The notes beneath the pieces are model-generated. The model saw only the letters and a list, made by a program, of their open reading frames with translations, did no database searches and was not told the DNA's origin. Shown piece by piece: positions 8,118 through 16,914 of a DNA stretch of 64,000 bases. Made by a program: the position numbers and the translations under genes. Origin of the DNA: Antribacter gilvus (GTDB lineage Bacteria > Actinomycetota > Actinomycetes > Actinomycetales > Cellulomonadaceae). Every line of letters begins with the position of its first letter. Position 1 is the first letter of the stretch. The stretch is taken from positions 761,156 through 825,155 of the forward strand of contig NZ_QXTH01000001.1 in the NCBI RefSeq assembly GCF_003946865.1, read 5' to 3'.

Positions 8118-8672
8118 TCAGGCGGCCAGGTTCTCCAGCTGGTGACGCAGCCGCTCGGGGTGCGCTCCGGCGTCGGACAGGGCGCGGGCGCCCGGGCCGT
8201 TCTCGTCGCGGAGGAGGCCGAGCAGGAGGTGCCTGCTGTCGATGCCGCGGTGCTTGAGGCGGAGCGCCTCGCGGAGCGAGAGCTCGAGCGCCTTCTTGGC
8301 GTCCGGGGTGAACGGGATGTGACCCGTGGCCTTGCGCCGGGCCCAGAGGCGCCGCGACGACCCGGCGCGGTCGAGAGAGCCCTCGCCGAAGAGCGCGTCC
8401 GTGCGTGCGCGGACGGCGTCCAGGTCGATGCCGAGGGCGGCGAGCGACGTGCCGTCCAGGGGGTCGCCCGCCCGGATCGCGCCGCGGACGCTGGTGCTGA
8501 CCTCCGCGGGGTCGAGCCCGGCGTCCGTCAGGGCCCCGGCGGCAGGCCCGTCGGACTCGGCGAGCGAGACCAGGAGGTGGCGGCCGTCGATCGACCCGGA
8601 GTGCTCCTCGCGCGCGACGTGCTGGGCGTGGACCACGACCTGTCGGGCTTCCTTGGTGAACTTCTCGAACAT
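8118..8672 (-). CDS. Clp amino-terminal domain protein (stand-alone, ClpC N-domain-like)
   Basis: The protein has 184 residues from ATG 8672, with a strong AGGAGG upstream. It starts [13 protein letters not shown], the classic opening of ClpC. Two Clp_N repeats are visible: residues about 2-75, including the [17 protein letters not shown] helix, and about 100-180, including [17 protein letters not shown] and [11 protein letters not shown]. There is no AAA+ ATPase domain, so it cannot unfold substrates itself. It may act as an adaptor or decoy for Clp substrates, or as a stress protein. Its start overlaps the stop of the upstream HTH gene (TGATG), so the two are co-translated and presumably co-regulated. 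Confidence 0.9.
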   Translation of the reverse strand: MFEKFTKEARQVVVHAQHVAREEHSGSIDGRHLLVSLAESDGPAAGALTDAGLDPAEVSTSVRGAIRAGDPLDGTSLAALGIDLDAVRARTDALFGEGSLDRAGSSRRLWARRKATGHIPFTPDAKKALELSLREALRLKHRGIDSRHLLLGLLRDENGPGARALSDAGAHPERLRHQLENLAA

Positions 8673-8881
8673 CAGATCCTCCTGCCGTGCTTCTTGTGGA
8701 CTGCCTGCTTGCTGACGCCCAGCGCTTCGGCGATCTCCTGCCACGACCAGCCGAGGGACCTGGCCCGCTCCACCTGGAGCGTCTCGAGCCGGTCGGCGAG
8801 TTCGCGGAGGGAACGCACGGCGCGCAGGCCGTCGCCGGGATCGTCGCCCGACGCCGCGGTGACGAGGGTGCTCTGTGTCAT
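8672..8881 (-). CDS. Small helix-turn-helix protein coupled to the Clp_N gene
   Basis: This 69-residue protein has a C-terminal helix-turn-helix ([22 protein letters not shown]), resembling sigma region 4 or a minimal HTH-23-type domain, preceded by a helical arm ([15 protein letters not shown]). The ATG sits only 4 bp from the nearer of two perfect palindromes (8885-8900). Autoregulation and a leaderless or nearly leaderless transcript are therefore likely. The gene is a plausible regulator of the downstream Clp_N gene, sharing the TGATG junction. Confidence 0.82.
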   Translation of the reverse strand: MTQSTLVTAASGDDPGDGLRAVRSLRELADRLETLQVERARSLGWSWQEIAEALGVSKQAVHKKHGRRI

Positions 8882-8884
8882 ATC

Positions 8885-8929
8885 GTCAACTATGGTTGAC
8901 GCTACGCCAGGTTGTCAACCCTGGTTGAC
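8885..8929. promoter_or_regulatory. Twin operators upstream of the HTH/Clp_N operon
   Basis: Two perfect inverted repeats, GTCAAC-TATG-GTTGAC (8885-8900) and GTCAAC-CCTG-GTTGAC (8914-8929), lie 29 bp apart. On the minus strand the distal one supplies a TTGACA -35 element. This is the expected arrangement for a repressor that covers its own promoter, the likely protein being the 69-residue HTH product. Confidence 0.7.
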
Positions 8930-9020
8930 GTGTGACCCCAAGGATGTGACACACGCACGTGACGTGAGCCGCAGGGCGCTCGCTTATGCGGCGTCCCGCC
9001 CGCGGGCTACCCTGTACGGG

Positions 9021-9042
9021 GATGTCTTGATGTCGAGACATC
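9021..9042. promoter_or_regulatory. Imperfect 22-bp palindromic operator upstream of sucC
   Basis: The core TGTCTTGATGTCGAGACA has arms that pair at 9 of 11 positions. It has the same length and central half-sites (TCTTGAT / GAGA or AAGA) as the perfect palindrome ahead of icd at 29210-29231. It lies 66 bp upstream of the sucC start. Confidence 0.6.
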
Positions 9043-9107
9043 GCTCATGCCGGGCCTCGCCGATCCAGGCGATCGCGGGGCGCATCCCGATGGAAGGACG
9101 CAGCAGG

Positions 9108-10274
9108 GTGGACCTGTTCGAATACCAGGCGCGCGATATCTTCGAGAAGCACGGCGTGCCCGTGCTGGGCGGAGTCGTCGCGACGACGCCCGAGGAAGCT
9201 CGTGAGGGCGCCGAGAAGCTGGGCGGCGGGACCGTCGTGGTCAAGGCCCAGGTCAAGACCGGCGGCCGTGGCAAGGCGGGCGGCGTGAAGCTGGCGCACT
9301 CGCCCGAGGAGACTGCGCAGAAGGCCGAGGAGATCCTCGGCATGGACATCAAGGGCCACACCGTGCACCGCGTGATGATCGCGCAGGGCGCCAAGATCGC
9401 CGAGGAGTACTACTTCTCGGTGCTGCTCGACCGGTCCAACCGCAACTACCTCGCGATGTGCTCCGTCGAGGGCGGCATGGAGATCGAGCAGCTCGCCGTC
9501 GAGCGTCCCGAGGCGCTGGCCAAGGTCGCCGTGGACCCGATCGTGGGCATCGACGCCGCGAAGGCCGCCGAGATCGTGGAGACCGCCGGCTTCGCCGAGG
9601 AGCTCAAGGCCCCCGTTGCGGCCGTCATCCAGAAGCTCTGGACGGTCTTCAAGGCCGAGGACGCCACCCTGGTCGAGGTGAACCCGCTGGTCCGCACCGA
9701 GGACGGGGAGATCGTCGCCCTGGACGGCAAGGTGACGCTGGACGAGAACGCGGCGTTCCGGCACCCGGATCACGAGGCGCTCGAGGACAAGGCCGCGGCG
9801 GACCCGCTGGAGGCCAAGGCCAAGGAGAACGACCTCAACTACGTCAAGCTCGACGGCGCGGTCGGCATCATCGGCAACGGCGCGGGTCTGGTCATGTCGA
9901 CCCTCGACGTGGTCGCCTACGCGGGCGAGAAGCACGGCGGCGTGAAGCCGGCCAACTTCCTCGACATCGGCGGCGGCGCCAACGCGCAGGTCATGGCCGC
10001 CGGCCTCGACGTCATCCTCAACGACGAGCAGGTCAAGGCGGTCTTCGTGAACGTCTTCGGCGGCATCACCGCCTGCGACGAGGTCGCCAAGGGCATCGTC
10101 GGCGCGCTCGACCTGCTGGGCGACGCGGCCACCAAGCCGCTCGTGGTCCGTCTCGACGGGAACAACGTCGACCTCGGCCGGCAGATCCTGCAGGAGCGCA
10201 ACCACCCGCTCGTGACCCTTGCCGACACCATGGACGGCGGCGCCGACAAGGCTGCCGAGCTGGCCAACGCCTGA
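9108..10274 (+). CDS. sucC: Succinyl-CoA synthetase (ADP-forming) beta subunit
   Basis: Converts succinyl-CoA, ADP and phosphate to succinate, CoA and ATP in the TCA cycle as a complex with SucD. The 388 residues have normal family length. The ATP-grasp N-terminal region starts [18 protein letters not shown], with [16 protein letters not shown] in the nucleotide site at about residues 46-60. The C-terminal CoA-ligase domain shows FLDIGGGA and [10 protein letters not shown] chose GTG 9108, nine bases after GGAAGGA; ATG 9090 would add six residues. sucD follows after 35 bp. The palindromic operator at 9021-9042 probably regulates the pair. Confidence 0.95.
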   Translation: MDLFEYQARDIFEKHGVPVLGGVVATTPEEAREGAEKLGGGTVVVKAQVKTGGRGKAGGVKLAHSPEETAQKAEEILGMDIKGHTVHRVMIAQGAKIAEEYYFSVLLDRSNRNYLAMCSVEGGMEIEQLAVERPEALAKVAVDPIVGIDAAKAAEIVETAGFAEELKAPVAAVIQKLWTVFKAEDATLVEVNPLVRTEDGEIVALDGKVTLDENAAFRHPDHEALEDKAAADPLEAKAKENDLNYVKLDGAVGIIGNGAGLVMSTLDVVAYAGEKHGGVKPANFLDIGGGANAQVMAAGLDVILNDEQVKAVFVNVFGGITACDEVAKGIVGALDLLGDAATKPLVVRLDGNNVDLGRQILQERNHPLVTLADTMDGGADKAAELANA

Positions 10275-10309
10275 TCGCCCGGACGCTGAAAGAGCAGGAA
10301 ACTCAAGAC

Positions 10310-11206
10310 ATGTCGATCTACCTGAACAAGGACTCGAAGATCATCGTCCAGGGCATCACGGGCGGTATGGGTGCCAAGCACACCGCCCTGATGCTCGACT
10401 CGGGCGCGACGATCGTGGGCGGCGTCAACGCCCGCAAGGCCGGCACCACGGTCACCCACAAGGACCACGCGGGCAACGGCGTCGAGCTGCCCGTCTTCGG
10501 CACGGTCAAGGAGGCCATGGCCGAGACCGGCGCGGACGTCTCCGTCGTCTTCGTGCCGCCGGCCTTCACCAAGGACGCCGCCATCGAGGCCATCGACGCG
10601 GGCATCGCCCTGCTCGTGGTCATCACCGAGGGTGTTCCCGTCCAGGACACGGCCGAGGTCTGGGCCTACCTGGAGGGCAAGGAGACCCGGATGATCGGGC
10701 CGAACTGCCCCGGCATCATCACCCCGGGCGAGTCCCTGGCCGGCATCACGCCGCACACCATCACGGGCAAGGGCCCCATCGGCCTGGTGTCGAAGTCGGG
10801 CACCCTGACCTACCAGATGATGTACGAGCTGCGCGACCTGGGCTTCTCCACCGCCATCGGCATCGGCGGCGACCCGATCGTCGGCACCACGCACATCGAC
10901 GCCCTCCAGGCCTTCCAGGACGACCCGGAGACGCAGGCGATCGTGATGATCGGCGAGATCGGCGGCGACGCCGAGGAGCGGGCCGCCGCGTACATCAAGG
11001 AGCACATCACGAAGCCGGTCGTCGGCTACGTGGCGGGCTTCACCGCGCCGGAGGGCAAGACCATGGGCCACGCCGGCGCCATCGTGTCCGGCTCGGCCGG
11101 CACGGCGCAGGCCAAGAAGGAGGCCCTCGAGGCCGTCGGTGTCAAGGTCGGCAAGACGCCGTCCGAGACGGCGTCGCTGATGCGCGAGATCCTCACCTCG
11201 CTCTGA
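10310..11206 (+). CDS. sucD: Succinyl-CoA synthetase alpha subunit
   Basis: Partner of SucC, carrying the CoA site and the phosphohistidine. The 298 residues match the family. The N-terminal Rossmann CoA-binding region contains [15 protein letters not shown]. The phosphorylated histidine is in [13 protein letters not shown] at about residue 250, with the glutamate of the power helix in [11 protein letters not shown]. The ATG at 10310 is preceded by a weak AGCAGGAA. The gene is co-transcribed with sucC. A long palindrome about 30 bp after the stop probably ends the operon. Confidence 0.96.
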   Translation: MSIYLNKDSKIIVQGITGGMGAKHTALMLDSGATIVGGVNARKAGTTVTHKDHAGNGVELPVFGTVKEAMAETGADVSVVFVPPAFTKDAAIEAIDAGIALLVVITEGVPVQDTAEVWAYLEGKETRMIGPNCPGIITPGESLAGITPHTITGKGPIGLVSKSGTLTYQMMYELRDLGFSTAIGIGGDPIVGTTHIDALQAFQDDPETQAIVMIGEIGGDAEERAAAYIKEHITKPVVGYVAGFTAPEGKTMGHAGAIVSGSAGTAQAKKEALEAVGVKVGKTPSETASLMREILTSL

Positions 11207-11238
11207 TCCGTCTCTCCGGGCACCGTTGTGCGTGCCAC

Positions 11239-11304
11239 GTGATCGGCAAAACGTCGCATGATCGGCAGTTCAAGCTGCCGATCATGCGACGTTTTACCGA
11301 TCAC
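11239..11304. repeat. Long palindrome (family 1) after sucD, probable terminator
   Basis: Two 30-nt arms pair with a single mismatch around a 6-nt loop (TTCAAG). The left arm starts GTGATCGGCAAAACGTCGCA and ends TGATCGGCAG. The left arm matches that of the palindrome at 62043-62106 at 26 of 30 positions, and the half-palindrome at 63878 in its flanks. No T-run follows. Confidence 0.85.
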
Positions 11305-11402
11305 GCCGAGGTGGTCCGGGCCGACACGCCCGGATTGTCGTTCTAGGACGCGCCGGGGCCGGTTGCCCCGGTCCACCCCTCGCCACGGGAGACCATGACC
11401 GC

Positions 11403-12794
11403 GTGAGTGCTCCACCCCGGCTCCGGCCGCCACCCCGTAACGCCCCGCCGGCCCCGGAACCCGAGGCGGCGCCGTTCGCGGACGCGCTGGCCGGGATCCT
11501 CGCCGCGGTGCAGGCCCTCGTGCTGACGCTGGCGCTACCCGTCCTCCTCGCGCTCACCGCGTTCCTCGTCGCCACCGGGGCCTCCACCACGGACCCTGGC
11601 GGTGCCGCCTCCGCGGGCGGCGACGCCGGCTGGCGCGGCCCCGTCGCCCTGGCCGCGGGACTGTGGCTCCTGGGTCACGGCGTCCCGTTCGCCACGGCCG
11701 AGGTCACGTTCACGCTGGTGCCCCTGGGCGCCACCGCCCTCGTCGTCTTCGCCTGCTATGTCGCGGGCAAGCGGCCGCTGCGTCCGTCGGTCGGCTCGTG
11801 GGTCGCGGGGGCAGCGGCGTACGGCACCGGGACGACGGCGGTCGCGGCCTTCGCGGGCACCGCGCCCGGGTGGTCGCTCGCCTGGGCGCCCCTGTGCGGG
11901 GTGGTCGTGGGCGGTCTCGGGCTCGGGTTGGGGATCCTGGCGCGGCCGGACAGGCCGGAGCTCGCCTGGCTGGGGGCGCGGGCGGAGCGGTTCGCCCCGG
12001 CCGTCCTGCGCCTCGGCGCGCGCGCAGGCCTCGTCGCCGCGGCACTCGTCACGGGCGCTGCGGCGCTCCTCGTGACGGCGTGGGCCGTGGCGGGCCGGGC
12101 GACGTCGTCGGACATCGTGACGGCGCTCGCGCCCGGGTGGGCCGGCGGGATCGTCCTGGCCGTGGCGCAGCTCGCCCTGCTGCCCGACGTCGTGGCCTGG
12201 GCCGCCGCCTGGCTCGCCGGACCCGGCTTCGCCGTGGGGGAGGGCACGCGCTTCGCCGTCTTCGGGACGGAGTCCGGGCCGCTCCCGGCGCTGCCGCTCC
12301 TCGGCGCCCTCCCCGGGCCGGACTGGTCGAACGCGGTGTCCGCGTGGTCGCCTGCCGTGGTGGTGGCGTGCGGGGTGGTCGCGGGGATCTTCGCGTGGCA
12401 GCGGCTGGAGCCGACCCTGGTGCGCTGGGCCGACGTCGGCTGGGTGCTCGGAGGGCTCACCGGCGCCGTGGGTGCGCTCACGCTCGTGGTCCAGTGGGCG
12501 GCGTCCGGCGCCGGCGGCCCCGGCCGGCTCGCGACGGTGGGGGCCGACCCGCTGATCACCGCCGGGCTCGTCGCGGCCGAGGTGGGTGGGGGAGCGGCGG
12601 TGGCCATGGTCGGCGCGCGGCTCGACCTCGCCCGGCGCCGTGACGACCTCTCGGCCTGGCTGGCGGACCGCCGCACCCGGTCCGCCGAGGTAGTGGCTCC
12701 GTCCGACGAGGCCACTATCTCGGCCGAGGGCTCTGGTCGAGACGGTGCCTTCGTCCTCGCTGAGCCGGGCGACCCGGGGCAGGCGCCCGCGTAG
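11403..12794 (+). CDS. DUF6350 / PerM-like integral membrane protein
   Basis: The protein has 463 residues from GTG 11403, with many Ala/Val/Leu/Gly-rich membrane segments (about ten) and a Pro-rich N-terminus. Position between sucD and purN is the conserved location of the DUF6350 gene. Its mycobacterial counterpart is PerM (Rv0955), reported to affect cell division and persistence. Sequence patterns such as GHGVPFATAEVTFTLVPLGATAL fit the family. The last 37 residues follow the membrane part and are partly encoded by a hairpin of repeat family 2 (SAEVVAPSDEATISAEG). The stop lies 10 bp before the purN GTG, suggesting translational coupling. Confidence 0.85.
   Translation: MSAPPRLRPPPRNAPPAPEPEAAPFADALAGILAAVQALVLTLALPVLLALTAFLVATGASTTDPGGAASAGGDAGWRGPVALAAGLWLLGHGVPFATAEVTFTLVPLGATALVVFACYVAGKRPLRPSVGSWVAGAAAYGTGTTAVAAFAGTAPGWSLAWAPLCGVVVGGLGLGLGILARPDRPELAWLGARAERFAPAVLRLGARAGLVAAALVTGAAALLVTAWAVAGRATSSDIVTALAPGWAGGIVLAVAQLALLPDVVAWAAAWLAGPGFAVGEGTRFAVFGTESGPLPALPLLGALPGPDWSNAVSAWSPAVVVACGVVAGIFAWQRLEPTLVRWADVGWVLGGLTGAVGALTLVVQWAASGAGGPGRLATVGADPLITAGLVAAEVGGGAAVAMVGARLDLARRRDDLSAWLADRRTRSAEVVAPSDEATISAEGSGRDGAFVLAEPGDPGQAPA
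12685..12723. repeat. Family 2 hairpin embedded in the 3' coding end of the DUF6350 gene
   Basis: Arms CCGAGGTAGTGGC and GCCACTATCTCGG pair with one mismatch (G opposite T, allowed as a wobble in RNA), separated by 13 nt. The core CGCCGAGRTAGTG is shared with the palindrome at 1155-1247. It lies within the reading frame, 70 bp before the stop. Confidence 0.75.
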
Positions 12795-12804
12795 GCTTGG
12801 CGCC

Positions 12805-13446
12805 GTGCAGACGCCGTCCGGTCACCCCGTCGAGTCCACCCCCGCCAAGCGCCTGGTCGTCCTGGTGTCCGGAGGCGGTTCCAACCTCGCCGCCCTGCTC
12901 GCGGCGCACGACGACGGCGCCTACGGCGCACGCGTGGTCGGTGTCCTGACCGACAACCCGGCCGCCGGCGCCCTCGAGCTGGCGCGCGACGCGGGGGTCG
13001 CGTCCGTCGTCGTCTCCCCGAAGGACTTCGAGGACCGCGCCGCGTGGAACGACGGCGTCGCCGAGGCCGTGGCTGTCTTCCGGCCCGACCTCGTCGTGCT
13101 GGCGGGCTTCATGCGCATCCTCGCGCCCTCCTTCGTGCGCCGCTACGAGGGCCGGCTGATCAACACCCACCCCGCGCTGCTGCCCTCGTTCCCGGGTGCG
13201 CACGGCGTCCGCGACGCGCTCGCCCACGGCGTGAAGGTCACCGGCTGCACGGTGCACCTGGTGGACGACGGCGTCGACACCGGCCCGATCATCGCCCAGG
13301 TGGCGGTGCCCGTCCTCGACGGCGACGACGAGCACGCGCTGCACGAGCGCATCAAGGTGGCCGAGCGGGCGCTGCTGGTGGAGACCGTGGGGCGCGTGGC
13401 CCGCGAGGGGCTCTACGTGGTGGGGCGCAAGGTCACGATCGGCTAG
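12805..13446 (+). CDS. purN: Phosphoribosylglycinamide formyltransferase (GARFT)
   Basis: Third step of purine synthesis: transfers formyl from 10-formyl-tetrahydrofolate to GAR. The protein has 213 residues. It shows the phosphate-binding VLVSGGGSNLAALL near residue 15, the catalytic block INTHPALLPSFPG (Asn, His), and the VDDGVDTGPII segment with the catalytic Asp. I chose GTG 12805 for family length; an upstream in-frame GTG would overlap the previous gene. Grouping with DUF6350 is standard in actinobacteria. The downstream gap holds no clear terminator. Confidence 0.95.
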   Translation: MQTPSGHPVESTPAKRLVVLVSGGGSNLAALLAAHDDGAYGARVVGVLTDNPAAGALELARDAGVASVVVSPKDFEDRAAWNDGVAEAVAVFRPDLVVLAGFMRILAPSFVRRYEGRLINTHPALLPSFPGAHGVRDALAHGVKVTGCTVHLVDDGVDTGPIIAQVAVPVLDGDDEHALHERIKVAERALLVETVGRVAREGLYVVGRKVTIG

Positions 13447-13537
13447 CTGTCGCCGTCGGCGTGAACCTGCGGGTCCTGATGGTGCGACATACCGTGGACC
13501 CGCCAGCATGCTCAGGTTGCCGGAGGAGAAGCCCGCG

Positions 13538-15226
13538 ATGATGCCCAGCCCGTCGACGCAGGAACAGGCCGAACCCGGGGTCTGGCAGAGGCTGGTCCCG
13601 GCCCCGCGAGTCTTCGTCCCGGCGGCCTGTCTCGTCGTCCTCTTCGTCGCCGCGACCGCGATCTTCCCGGTCCAGGTGGGCGACTGGATCGGGGTCGCGA
13701 ACGACACCGTCGTCGGGGAGCTCGGCTGGTGGTACATCGGGGTCGTCGCGGGCTTCGTCTTCTTCTCGATCTGGGTCGCGGTCTCCCCGATGGGGAGCAT
13801 CGTGCTCGGCAAGAACGACGACGAGGAGCCCGCGTTCAAGATCCACTCGTGGTTCGCGATGCTCTTCGCGGCAGGCATGGGGATCGGACTCGTCTACTGG
13901 GGTGTCGCGGAGCCGCTCAGCCACTTCAGCTCACCGCCCCCCGGTGCGGCGGCCGGGAACCCCGCCGCGGCCGCGCGTTCGGCGATGGACGTGACGTTCC
14001 TCCACTGGGGGCTGCACGCGTGGGCGATCTACGTCGTCGTGGGTCTGGCGATCGCCTACTCGGTCCACCGGCGCGGAAACCCGATCTCGCTCCGCTGGGC
14101 GCTCGAGCCGCTCCTCGGCGAGCGGATCAAGGGCTTCTGGGGCGACGTGATCGACGTCGTGGCGGTCCTCGGCACCCTCTTCGGCGTCGCGACGTCCCTC
14201 GGCCTCGGCGTGAGCCAGGTGGCCGCCGGCCTCGGGTACCTCGGCGTGATCGACGGGCCGACGACCGGGATCCTTGTGGTCCTCATCATCGTGATCAGCG
14301 CGATGGCCCTGGTCTCGGTGGTGTCAGGGGTCGAACGCGGCATCAAGTGGCTGTCGAACACGAACATGTTCCTCGCGGGCGGGGTCGTCGTGTTCGTGCT
14401 CGTCGTGGGGCCCACCGTCTTCGTCCTGAGCGACTTCCTCACGCAGGTCGGGTCGTACCTGCAGAACTTCTTCAGCCTGACGTTCAACGCTCGCCCGTTC
14501 GAGGCGGAGGGCCGAGCGTGGCTCGGGTCGTGGACCACGTTCTACTGGGGCTGGTGGATGAGCTGGGCGCCGTTCGTGGGCGTCTTCATCGCCCGGATCT
14601 CCCGCGGCCGCACCATCCGTGAGTTCGTCTTCGGCGTGCTGCTCGTGCCGACCCTCGTGACGTTCCTCTGGTTCTCGGTGCTCGGCGGCACCGCGCTGTA
14701 CCAGGAGATCTTCGGCGGGGGCGGGCTCGTCGCCGACGACGGCACCGTCGACACGAGCACCGCACTCTTCCAGCTGTTCGACCAGCTTCCCGGGAGCGCG
14801 GTCCTCAGCGTGCTCGGCATCGCGGTGATCGTGATCTTCTTCGTGACCAGCTCCGACTCCGGGTCCTTCGTGCTCGGCATGCTCTCGTCGGCCGGCGACC
14901 AGCACCCGAGCGTCTGGAACCGGGCGTTCTGGGCCGTCATGTCGGGCGCCGTGGCCGCGGTGCTGCTCGTCGCGGGCACTCTCTCCGCAGGAGCCGACCC
15001 GCTCACCGCGCTGCAGACCATGGCGATCCTTCTCGCGCTGCCGTTCAGCGTCGTCATGGTCCTCATGTGCGTCGCGACAGGGCGGCTGCTGCTGGCCGAA
15101 CAGAAGGTACGGGAGCGCGAACGACGCCGGTGGTTCGCCCAGCAGGTGGTGGAGCACGTGGAGCGGCGCAGGGAGCCTGCGCCGCCCGACGTCAGACCGC
15201 CGACCAGCCGCCGTCCGAAGCGATGA
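13538..15226 (+). CDS. BCCT-family betaine/carnitine/choline transporter
   Basis: The protein has 562 residues from ATG 13538 (13541 also possible), placed by GGAGGAG nine bases upstream; ATG 13508 is in frame but lacks a ribosome site. It is a sodium- or proton-coupled carrier of trimethylammonium compounds with about twelve membrane segments. The family landmarks are MGIGLVYWGVAEPLSHF, LHWGLHAWAIYVVVGLAIAYS, and the signature region TFYWGWWMSWAPFVGVFIARISRGRTIREF, which contains the tryptophan-rich substrate box. The C-terminus is short and charged (EHVERRREP). It probably imports osmoprotectant. Its 3' end overlaps the convergent SDR gene by 35 bp. Confidence 0.93.
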   Translation: MMPSPSTQEQAEPGVWQRLVPAPRVFVPAACLVVLFVAATAIFPVQVGDWIGVANDTVVGELGWWYIGVVAGFVFFSIWVAVSPMGSIVLGKNDDEEPAFKIHSWFAMLFAAGMGIGLVYWGVAEPLSHFSSPPPGAAAGNPAAAARSAMDVTFLHWGLHAWAIYVVVGLAIAYSVHRRGNPISLRWALEPLLGERIKGFWGDVIDVVAVLGTLFGVATSLGLGVSQVAAGLGYLGVIDGPTTGILVVLIIVISAMALVSVVSGVERGIKWLSNTNMFLAGGVVVFVLVVGPTVFVLSDFLTQVGSYLQNFFSLTFNARPFEAEGRAWLGSWTTFYWGWWMSWAPFVGVFIARISRGRTIREFVFGVLLVPTLVTFLWFSVLGGTALYQEIFGGGGLVADDGTVDTSTALFQLFDQLPGSAVLSVLGIAVIVIFFVTSSDSGSFVLGMLSSAGDQHPSVWNRAFWAVMSGAVAAVLLVAGTLSAGADPLTALQTMAILLALPFSVVMVLMCVATGRLLLAEQKVRERERRRWFAQQVVEHVERRREPAPPDVRPPTSRRPKR

Positions 15227-16223
15227 TCGCGCCGTTGAGGTTCACCGAGTCCTTCGACAGGAGGAAGGTGATGGACGCGGCCAGCTCCTCCGCCATGGCG
15301 AGGCTGGGGATGTTGCCCTGGTAGCCGCCGAGGACCGGGGCGCCGTGCGCGGCCTGGCCGGGGACGTGGATCCCGGTGGCCACACCGCCCGGCGCCACCG
15401 CGTTGGTCCGGATGCCGCTCTTGGCGTACATCACGGCAGACGACTTCGTCAGGCCGATCACCGCGTGCTTCGACGCGGTGTACGCGACGCCGGCCGCAGA
15501 GCCGCGCAGCGCGGCCTCCGAGGCGACGTTGACGATGCGCCCCTCCTTCGCCGCGAGCATGCCGGGCACGACGGCGCGCGTCAGCCGCATGGTCCCCTCG
15601 ACGTTGACGCGGAGCACGCGCTCCCACATGGCGTCCGAGACCTCGTGGACCGCCGACATGTCGTCCATGATCCCGGCGACGTTCGCCAGCGCGTGCACGC
15701 GGACGCCCGCCGCGTGGACGATCCGGGCCACGTCCTCCTCGTTCGAGATGTCGCCCGCGACGGCGACGATCTCGGCCCCCTCGGGGAGGGCGTCGGTGAG
15801 CGAGGCGGCGAGCTCGTCGAGCTTGTCCGCCGAGATGTCGGCGGCGATCACCCGGCCGCCCTCGCGCGCGACGCGGGAGGCGACGGCGCGGCCGATGCCG
15901 GAGGCGGCGCCCGTCACGACGACGGTCTGGCCGGTGAAGCGGCCCGGCGTGATCTCCTCGGTCCAGCCCCCGGTGGCTGCCGACGCCTCGGCGTCGGCGG
16001 CCTCGTCGGGGGCGGCCTCGCGGTAGGCCGCGAGGAGCGCGTCGAGCGCCTCAGCGGGGAACTTTCCTCCGGACAGGGCCACGAGCTGCTGCAGCGGCAG
16101 GCTGCGGGCAGGCCCGAGCGAGTCCGGCGTCGCGCCGCCCCGGGCCAGGAGCTCGCCGAGGATCTGCCCGCCGACGGGGTGGTCGAGCCACTCGCCGACG
16201 GTCGAGTGAGCGGTCAGTGCCAT
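15192..16223 (-). CDS. Short-chain dehydrogenase/reductase with an unusual N-terminal extension
   Basis: The protein has 343 residues from ATG 16223, with AGGAGA upstream. Residues about 98-343 are a classical SDR: TGAASGIGRAVA cofactor loop, NVAGI, catalytic Ser in NVASEAAL, and YTASKHA (Tyr-x3-Lys). The active-site pattern is intact. Residues 1-97 form an extra helical region (TVGEWLDHPVGGQILGELL, then LPLQQLVALSGGKFPAEALDALL), followed by an acidic linker. I have seen similar TxGEWLxHP text at the end of actinobacterial GH3 proteins, from memory only. The gene is divergent from a TetR regulator with a shared palindrome between them, so it is the likely regulated target. Substrate is unknown. 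Confidence 0.9.
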   Translation of the reverse strand: MALTAHSTVGEWLDHPVGGQILGELLARGGATPDSLGPARSLPLQQLVALSGGKFPAEALDALLAAYREAAPDEAADAEASAATGGWTEEITPGRFTGQTVVVTGAASGIGRAVASRVAREGGRVIAADISADKLDELAASLTDALPEGAEIVAVAGDISNEEDVARIVHAAGVRVHALANVAGIMDDMSAVHEVSDAMWERVLRVNVEGTMRLTRAVVPGMLAAKEGRIVNVASEAALRGSAAGVAYTASKHAVIGLTKSSAVMYAKSGIRTNAVAPGGVATGIHVPGQAAHGAPVLGGYQGNIPSLAMAEELAASITFLLSKDSVNLNGAIIASDGGWSAV

Positions 16224-16251
16224 GGTCTTCTCCTGCGGTCTGTCGGGTTTG

Positions 16252-16283
16252 CCTAGATCCGGACAACGCTGTCCGGATCTAGG
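16252..16283. promoter_or_regulatory. Perfect TetR-type operator between SDR and regulator genes
   Basis: Perfect inverted repeat CCTAGATCCGGACA-ACGC-TGTCCGGATCTAGG, with 14-nt arms and a 4-nt centre. It ends 9 bp before the regulator ATG and begins 29 bp before the SDR ATG. Binding here could repress both genes. Confidence 0.85.
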
Positions 16284-16292
16284 ATACCTGGC

Positions 16293-16910
16293 ATGTCTCC
16301 TGCCCTCCATGACTCCCGTCTCCGTGACGGTCCCCGCAGCCCCGGCCGCCGGGGCGGGGCGCCCAACCTCGGCCCCCGGGCCGCGGCGGCCAACCGTGCG
16401 GCGCTCCTCGAGGCAGCCCGCGAGATCTTCGCCGCCGACGGCGTCAACGCGCCGCTCAGCGCGGTGTCGCGCCGGGCCGGCGTCGGTCAGGGCAGCCTCT
16501 ACCGGCACTTCCCGGACCGGCTCGCGCTCGTCGTGGCCGTCTTCGAGGAGCAGGTCGAGCTGGTCGAGGCGGCCGCCGAGGAACCCGGCGTCGAGCTCGC
16601 CGACCTCCTCGGGCTCGTCACCCGGCACGCCGTGCTGTCGGCAGCGTTCGTCGACCTCGTGAGCGCCCAGGCGCCCGACATGCGCGTCGCCGCCCTCGGA
16701 CGCCGGGTCGGCACGGCGCTCGCCGGGCACCTGCCTGCGGCGCAGGCCGCGGGCAAGGTCCGTCCGGGCCTCACCCCGGACGACCTGATGCTCGCCGTGT
16801 CCATGGTTGCCGCCGCGGTCACCCACGCGCCCGAGGGTGAGCGCGACGCCGTCGCCCTGCGCGCGTGGGAGCTGCTGAGCCTGGAGGTGCGGTTGCCGGA
16901 GGGCCCGTAG
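16293..16910 (+). CDS. TetR-family transcriptional regulator
   Basis: The protein has 205 residues from ATG 16293, only 9 bp from the operator. The transcript may therefore be leaderless. The N-terminal arm is basic. The DNA-binding domain spans about residues 30-80: RAALLEAAREIFAADGV, then the recognition region AVSRRAGVGQGSLYRHFPDRLALV. The all-alpha ligand-binding part is Ala- and Leu-rich. It most likely represses itself and the divergent SDR gene. The effector is unknown. Confidence 0.93.
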   Translation: MSPALHDSRLRDGPRSPGRRGGAPNLGPRAAAANRAALLEAAREIFAADGVNAPLSAVSRRAGVGQGSLYRHFPDRLALVVAVFEEQVELVEAAAEEPGVELADLLGLVTRHAVLSAAFVDLVSAQAPDMRVAALGRRVGTALAGHLPAAQAAGKVRPGLTPDDLMLAVSMVAAAVTHAPEGERDAVALRAWELLSLEVRLPEGP

Positions 16911-16914
16911 CCGG

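Noticed and set aside
11269..11274. Six-base loop of the sucD palindrome as an ANTAR target
   Set aside because: ANTAR targets need A at position 1 and G at position 4 of the loop in two adjacent hairpins; the loop is TTCAAG and there is one stem.
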